Shown here piece by piece: positions 28,137 through 32,594 of a stretch of DNA of 32,594 nt (positions are counted from its first letter, which is position 1; the number at the start of each line of letters is the position of its first letter). The notes under the pieces were generated by a model, which saw only the letters and a list, made by a program, of their open reading frames with translations, did not search any database and was not told the DNA's origin. The translations under genes were made by a program, and so were the position numbers. This DNA comes from Prasinococcaceae sp. CCMP 1430 (lineage: Eukaryota > Prasinodermophyta > Palmophyllophyceae > Prasinococcales > Prasinococcaceae), in the NCBI GenBank assembly GCA_013416795.1, contig RQSC01000808.1, positions 12,626 through 45,219 of the forward strand. The letters are read 5' to 3'.

Positions 28137-29714
28137 ATGTCGGCGTGCGAGTCAGCGGGGGCCGCCACCGGCGCGCCCGCGCTGGGGGGCGCGCTGGCAC
28201 AGGGCGCGAGCTCGTTCGTGGCCTCCGGAGCTCCCGAAGCGTCACACGGAGCAGCGCCAGCTCAAGCTGTGGGACCTGGCGCAGCGGCAGTGGCGGCAGT
28301 CGAGAGGGAGCGGCAGGTGCTGGGGGCTCTCCTAGCGTGGTGCGCTTCGCGAGGCGTGCGCAACGTGTCCGTGCGCCCCGCGGAGTTCCCCGAATCTGGC
28401 GGCCGCGGGCTCGCCGCCGTGCGCGCGCTGGCCCCCGGCGACGTGCTCGTCGCCGTGCCCGAGGACGCGCTGATGAGCGGCGCGAGCGCGGCGCGCGATG
28501 CCGGCTGTGCGGCGGCGATGCGCGCGGCTGCGGACGCCGCCGGTGGTCGCGCGCTGCAGCCCGAAGAGCGCCTGGCGCTGCACGTGCTGTGCGAGTTGGC
28601 CAAGGGGACCACGAGCGCGTGGGCGCCGTACTTGCGGTCGCTGCCTGCGCGCTACGACACGCTCGCGCACTTCTCGGCAGACTGCGCCGCCGAGTTGCAG
28701 GCCAGCTGGGCAGTGAGCCTCGCGCGAGCAGAGTTACGGCGTGTGGGACTGTCGGCGACCCGCGCGCGGCCGGCGCGCGAGCACGCCCGTGCGGCGCTGC
28801 CTGAGCGCCTGCAGAGCCTATCGGCATGGAGATGGGCGCTGGCGACAGTGGGTTCGCGCGCGGTGTATGTGCCCTTCGACGCGGCAGGCGCACTGTGCCC
28901 GCTGGGCGACTTGCACAACTACGCACCGCCGCTGCGAGCGGGCGAGGTCGAGCTACAGCAGGGCGGGACGCAGCACTTTGGCGAGGGGAGTGGCGACGCC
29001 GTCTTCGAGGAAGGACATCTCGTGTGGAGAGCGAGGCGCTACTACCGCGAGGGTGAGGAAGCGCTCGTGTGCTACGGGAGGTACACCAATCTGCAGTTGC
29101 TCGAGCTCTACGGATTTGTGCTGCGTGACAATCCGCACGACACGTATCAGCTCGGTGACCTCTCGCTGCGGGCGCTCAGGCTTCGGCTGCCGGAGGCCCA
29201 CACACCGCTTGGTCGAGTCGTCGCCGAGCTAAGGACGGAGGACGCCTGTTTGAGCGTAGACACAGACGGCCGGCCCAGCTGGGAGCTCATGGCGCTTCTA
29301 CGGGCCGCGTTCTACGACGTCAAAGACGACGCCTCGGCAGATGTTCGCGCCGCTCGCTCTGCCACTGCGCGGCGAGGGTCAGCCGAGCAACGCTGGAGTG
29401 AGGGGCGCGTGGAAAAGTCGCGTCACGCCGCCGCCGAGCGTCTACGCGCTGGGGAGCCGCTCTCGGACGCGAGTGAGGCGAGGAGCTCGCGATGGCTTGC
29501 AATGGCTGTGAGGAGCGAGCTCCGCGCGGTTCCGACGTCTGCGTCGGAGGACGAGGCGCTCCTCGTCGGCGAGGCGGGCCGCGGCAGCGATGGTTGCCTG
29601 GGCGACAGGGCCTCGGCGGACCGCGTGCGCCTCGCCATCCAGTGGCGCCTGGGATGGAAGAGGGCGCTCGAGGCGACAGAGCGTCGCGCGTTCGCGGTGG
29701 CCGCCAGCGTGTGA
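28137..29714 (+). CDS. SET-domain lysine methyltransferase, SDG40/RuBisCO-LSMT class
   Basis: 525 residues, intronless, from the first ATG. The split-type SET domain begins around 75-110 (FPESGGRGLAAVRALAPGDVLVAVPEDALM) and is interrupted by a helical insert (LALHVLCELAKG, WAPYLRSLPARYDTLAHF). It resumes at WALATVGSRAVYVPF, then ALCPLGDLHNYAPP (Asn261) and REGEEALVCYGRYTNLQLLELYGFVL (probable catalytic Tyr313). The C-terminal region is helical and acidic, as in Rubisco-substrate-binding domains, but not clearly conserved. The motif reads GDLxNY where most SETD3/LSMT proteins have NH. From memory this variant is seen in the plant SDG40 group. The methyl donor would be S-adenosylmethionine; the substrate protein is unknown. 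Confidence 0.82.
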   Translation: MSACESAGAATGAPALGGALAQGASSFVASGAPEASHGAAPAQAVGPGAAAVAAVERERQVLGALLAWCASRGVRNVSVRPAEFPESGGRGLAAVRALAPGDVLVAVPEDALMSGASAARDAGCAAAMRAAADAAGGRALQPEERLALHVLCELAKGTTSAWAPYLRSLPARYDTLAHFSADCAAELQASWAVSLARAELRRVGLSATRARPAREHARAALPERLQSLSAWRWALATVGSRAVYVPFDAAGALCPLGDLHNYAPPLRAGEVELQQGGTQHFGEGSGDAVFEEGHLVWRARRYYREGEEALVCYGRYTNLQLLELYGFVLRDNPHDTYQLGDLSLRALRLRLPEAHTPLGRVVAELRTEDACLSVDTDGRPSWELMALLRAAFYDVKDDASADVRAARSATARRGSAEQRWSEGRVEKSRHAAAERLRAGEPLSDASEARSSRWLAMAVRSELRAVPTSASEDEALLVGEAGRGSDGCLGDRASADRVRLAIQWRLGWKRALEATERRAFAVAASV

Positions 29715-29896
29715 GCACGGACGAAGCGACGCGCGTCCTCCTCTGCCGGCGCATCGCCGCCAGACCGTACAATTCAGACTGCGTGGAGAAGCGGCGTTGC
29801 GCGACGCAAATCTCTCTTGCGTAATACTGTCATGCACTTCAATGTGTACGCGCTCCTGCGAAGGCGAAGACATGCGCGCACGCGGAAACTAACAGG

Positions 29897-31546
29897 ATGG
29901 GACGGAATGATGGTGAGGAAGGTGCACACGTGTGGACTGAGGGGGGGAAGAGAGAGAAGGGGGGGGGGGCGGAGGGCCAGAGCACCGCGCGGGGGCGCCT
30001 CTCTCGAAGCCTCCGCCGCCACCTTGCCTCTTCTGGCGCGCGCGCGCGCGCGCACGGCGGATGGCGCCGCCGCACCGTAGTGGCGAGAGGGACCGACGAG
30101 CGCGCGCTCGCGCGCTCGGCATCGCTGCAGCGTGCGAGTGCCGGCCAGGGCGCGACCCCCGAGGAACTCCGGGAACGCCGCGCGGGCGAGGTGCGGCCCG
30201 TTGAGGGGGGCGACACGCCGGCGCCACGAACGAGCGACGCTCGTGTGCTTCTTGTCGCCGGCACGCGTGCGCCGGAGGTAGCCAGGCCGCGCCCTGAAGA
30301 GCGACGGGAGCGTGGCACGAGTGACGTGCGGCTCGCCTGGGGAAGGAGCGGCGCTCCATCGCCCAGTCTGAGCGCCGTGCACGCCCTCGTCCTCGTGACG
30401 ATACCGTTCACGTGGGCGACCTGGTCAGTCTTCAATGCATACCTGCTTGCCGCGGTCGAGGGCGCGGGCGCCCCGCCACCGCCGCCACTTGCGCTCAACC
30501 TGGGATCTCATACGGTGTCGTTTGCGGCGCTCAGTGCTGCTCTCGCCTTGCGGTGCGCCATACGCGCACGAAGACGAGGAGGGGAGGTGCGGCCGGCCAA
30601 CATCGAACTCGCCCCTGCAAGCCAACGCCCTGAAGAGCGCCTCCGCGCGAGCGCAGATGACTCGGGCGAGGAGGGCGCGCGCCTGCTCCAGCCGGGCGAT
30701 GGCCTGAGGAGCTTGAGCGAATCGAGCGTGCATGTGACCTTTGAACTGGCGGAGGATGTGCACACCGGTGGCGGCGCTCACACTGGCGCGTATCACATCC
30801 CTGCGTGCCCCGAGGCCCGCATCGTGGCGATCCGCGGCGGATGCGAGCTCGGCGCGTGCGTGTGGGTCGGCGCTGCCCTGCAGCTGTACGCGATCGCGCT
30901 GACGTCCGCGAGCCGCTCGACCTTCCTGGTGCAGGCGACTGCGATGATTGTGCCGCTGCTACAGGCGGCGCTGCTGCGAGAGAGAGTCGGGCGGAGGACG
31001 TGGTGGTCTTGTGCGGTGGCGACCGTGGGCATTGCCATCCTCACGCTCGGCGGTGGGGAAGGTGACAGCAGCACATCCGCACATACCGGTCTGGGTGACA
31101 CGCTCGCGCTGCTAGCCGCCCTGATCTACTCGGTCCAAGTGGTGCGCACGCAGCGATTTGCAACCCAGTGCGATTTACTGGAACTCAGCTGGGCATTTGC
31201 CATGACTGAGGCGGCGCTTAGCGCATTCGCCGTCGGCGCTGGTATTGCGGGTGGCCTGTTCGAGCTCACGCCGACGCTGAGGGGGGTCGCGGAAGCGGGT
31301 CCGGACGTGGCCGCCGTCGTCTGCGCGTGTTTGGTGTGGAACGGTCTCTTCCCGACGGCATACTCAGCGTGGGCCCAGGGCTTCGTGCAAGCAGCGGTCC
31401 CGCCTGCGCGTGCAAATTTAGTATTCTCCTCCTCGCCACTCCTCGCGGCGGTTCTCGCAGCAGCCTTGCTCGGCGAGCGGCTGGGAGCGCCCGCTGCTTT
31501 TGGAGGTTTGCTCATCGTGGCTGCGTGCGCCGTCGGTGGAAGCTAG
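29897..31546 (+). CDS. EamA-type drug/metabolite transporter
   Basis: 549 residues from the ATG at 29897; about ten membrane segments begin near residue 158 (SAVHALVLVTIPFTWATW). A roughly 95-residue charged loop separates segments 2 and 3. The EamA signature region is TSASRSTFLVQATAMIVPLLQAALLRE, and the second half has GLGDTLALLAALIYSVQVV, PPARANLVFSSSPLLAAVLAAALLGE and a final hydrophobic helix. The Arg/Gly-rich N-terminus (about 155 residues) has no recognisable domain. It could be an organelle-targeting extension, or partly an unrecognised intron, since a GTGAGG donor-like site lies 17 bases after the ATG. The 182-base gap to the SET gene holds no gene. TGTAA at 31564-31568 may be the poly(A) signal. 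Substrate unknown; plastid envelope location is a guess from plant relatives. Confidence 0.8.
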   Translation: MGRNDGEEGAHVWTEGGKREKGGGAEGQSTARGRLSRSLRRHLASSGARARAHGGWRRRTVVARGTDERALARSASLQRASAGQGATPEELRERRAGEVRPVEGGDTPAPRTSDARVLLVAGTRAPEVARPRPEERRERGTSDVRLAWGRSGAPSPSLSAVHALVLVTIPFTWATWSVFNAYLLAAVEGAGAPPPPPLALNLGSHTVSFAALSAALALRCAIRARRRGGEVRPANIELAPASQRPEERLRASADDSGEEGARLLQPGDGLRSLSESSVHVTFELAEDVHTGGGAHTGAYHIPACPEARIVAIRGGCELGACVWVGAALQLYAIALTSASRSTFLVQATAMIVPLLQAALLRERVGRRTWWSCAVATVGIAILTLGGGEGDSSTSAHTGLGDTLALLAALIYSVQVVRTQRFATQCDLLELSWAFAMTEAALSAFAVGAGIAGGLFELTPTLRGVAEAGPDVAAVVCACLVWNGLFPTAYSAWAQGFVQAAVPPARANLVFSSSPLLAAVLAAALLGERLGAPAAFGGLLIVAACAVGGS

Positions 31547-31606
31547 GTATGTATGCTTCTTGTTGTAATTTAGCTATTAATGCTGCGCTGGCTCACGGCG
31601 TCGGGT

Positions 31607-32594
31607 TCATCCCATCTGCGCCTCCCTGCGCATGACGTCCTCGTCAAACTTGACGAGGAAGACTGTCCGCGGCTTCGCCTGACCCTCCACGGGCACGGAG
31701 TGCGCGGTCACACGCGCACCTTTGAGGACACGCGCATGCGGAGGCGCGGGCGCACACGCGCGTGGCCCTGCGTCAGCTTCTGGAAGAGGAGGCGCGCGCC
31801 GGACGCGGCGTTGCGGAGCACGGAGGATCACTGTGGCCCGTGGCGGTACCGTGGGTGCTCCAGCACGCGAGGGCGGGCGCCACTGCGAACGCGCGAGCGT
31901 GGGCGCGAGGACTCACCAAACCCTGCGCACGCAAGCGCCCCGCGCACGATTCCGGCCGAGAAAGCTGCGCAGGAGAGTTGGCCCATGTCGCGCGGCACCG
32001 AGATGAGCCTGTCCATTGCGTGGTCCTCGTCCACGAGCATGTACTCATCCGCGGCGTTGTCGCCCTTCTCGAGCGCGTCGGCCGCGCGCCCGAAGAGCGT
32101 GCGCCACACCCCGCCCTGCACAAAGGCTACGCGCGGAGGGCCAGGTGCGGAAGTCAGAGCGCGCCCAGTGTGGCGCGATGCGGCAGGCGCGAGCGAGCGC
32201 TGGACACCGCGGGCACACACGAGCGCAGATGGGACAACGACTGCCGCAGGTGACCCTCGCACGCAGGTTTGCGCGCTGAGCGCGCGAGCGAGCGCGCTTA
32301 CCCAGCGCCCCTAGCAGCCTAATTTCCCTCCTCCCCGGCCGCTGCCTCGCTGCGACGAGCTCCATCGCGCGTGTGCCGACATCCGCGCCCGCATCCGCAA
32401 GGCGCGCCTCGAGCTCATCGCCTGTGGCTGCAGCGTCGCGTGCGCGCTGCACGACCTCCGAGAAGAGCAGCGCCAGCGCCGATGAGGTGGCTCGCTGCGG
32501 CAGCGGGAGATTGAGCGCTGGCCCTGCCGCCGCCGCCGCCGCGCGTGTTCCGCCGGCCCCCACCGCCGAGGGCGTCCCGCCCGCCGCCGCCCCG
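31607..32594 (-). CDS. TRAPPC5: TRAPP complex subunit 5 (Trs31/Bet3 family), 5' partial
   Basis: Three exons: 32302->32594, 31917-32126 and 31607-31719, with introns 32127-32301 (175 bp, phase 1) and 31720-31916 (197 bp, phase 1); both contain CTGAC. Exon 1 gives ALALLFSEVVQRARD, LEARLADAGADVGTRAMELV and REIRLLGAL. Exon 2 gives FVQGGVWRTLFGRAADALEK, EYMLVDEDHAMDRLISVPRD and LSCAAFSAGIVRGALACAGF. Exon 3 gives ARVTAHSVPVEGQ, RTVFLVKFDEDVMRREA and the stop. This follows TRAPPC5 across nearly the whole protein. No in-frame ATG exists before the window edge, so the N-terminal residues are outside. The protein is a core subunit of the TRAPP tether and Rab exchange complex at the Golgi. It is convergent with the EamA gene, 60 bases apart. 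Confidence 0.92.

Overview
The window looks like nuclear DNA of a GC-rich, flagellated, probably photosynthetic microalga. Evidence: protein genes interrupted by short GT-AG introns (58-197 bp), with CTGAC branch-site-like motifs upstream of many acceptors; exclusively eukaryotic genes (TRAPPC5, RRP36, SMARCAD1/Fun30-type remodeller, MINDY-4 deubiquitinase); two genes of ciliary type; and plant/plastid-flavoured genes (ABC1 kinase, PPC/DUF296 protein, SDG40-like SET protein, EamA transporter). A haptophyte or other secondary alga would fit, but the sequence alone does not settle the lineage. There is no CRISPR array, prokaryotic operon, virus or recognisable transposon.

Left part (1-7.2 kb): a gene truncated by the window edge encodes a signal peptide, a Frizzled-like cysteine-rich domain (Fz-CRD) and a sulfotransferase domain. 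A convergent CIMIP1/C20orf85-like ciliary gene follows, then a divergent TSNAXIP1-like coiled-coil gene. The first 1044 bases of the window recur without visible change at 6041-7084, introns included. There they fuse in frame behind the coiled-coil gene and end in a different, hydrophobic C-terminus. This is either a very recent duplication or an assembly error, and it is the main structural oddity here.

Middle (7.2-18.3 kb): MINDY-4 (-) and an ABC1 kinase (+) diverge. RRP36 (-) is convergent with the kinase and divergent from a tandem CCCH zinc-finger gene (+). The zinc-finger gene appears to have a 2.1 kb intron that holds a complete intronless same-strand gene (weakly glutamine-amidotransferase-like) and a run of 52 Gs. 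About 1 kb without genes follows, punctuated by TAAT motifs.

Right part (18.3-32.6 kb): a full-length bacterial-style 5-oxoprolinase (-) diverges from a PPC/DUF296 protein (+), with an ambiguous base between the two starts. Then come an aquaglyceroporin, a SMARCAD1-like remodeller, an SDG40-like SET methyltransferase and an EamA-type transporter, all on + and all apparently intronless. A three-exon TRAPPC5 gene (-) runs off the right edge.

The genes do not form one pathway. Most are housekeeping genes in head-to-head or tail-to-tail arrangement with short spacers. I see no convincing new multi-gene system. The best leads are the Fz-CRD/sulfotransferase architecture, the perfect duplication, and the nested gene with the G52 tract.
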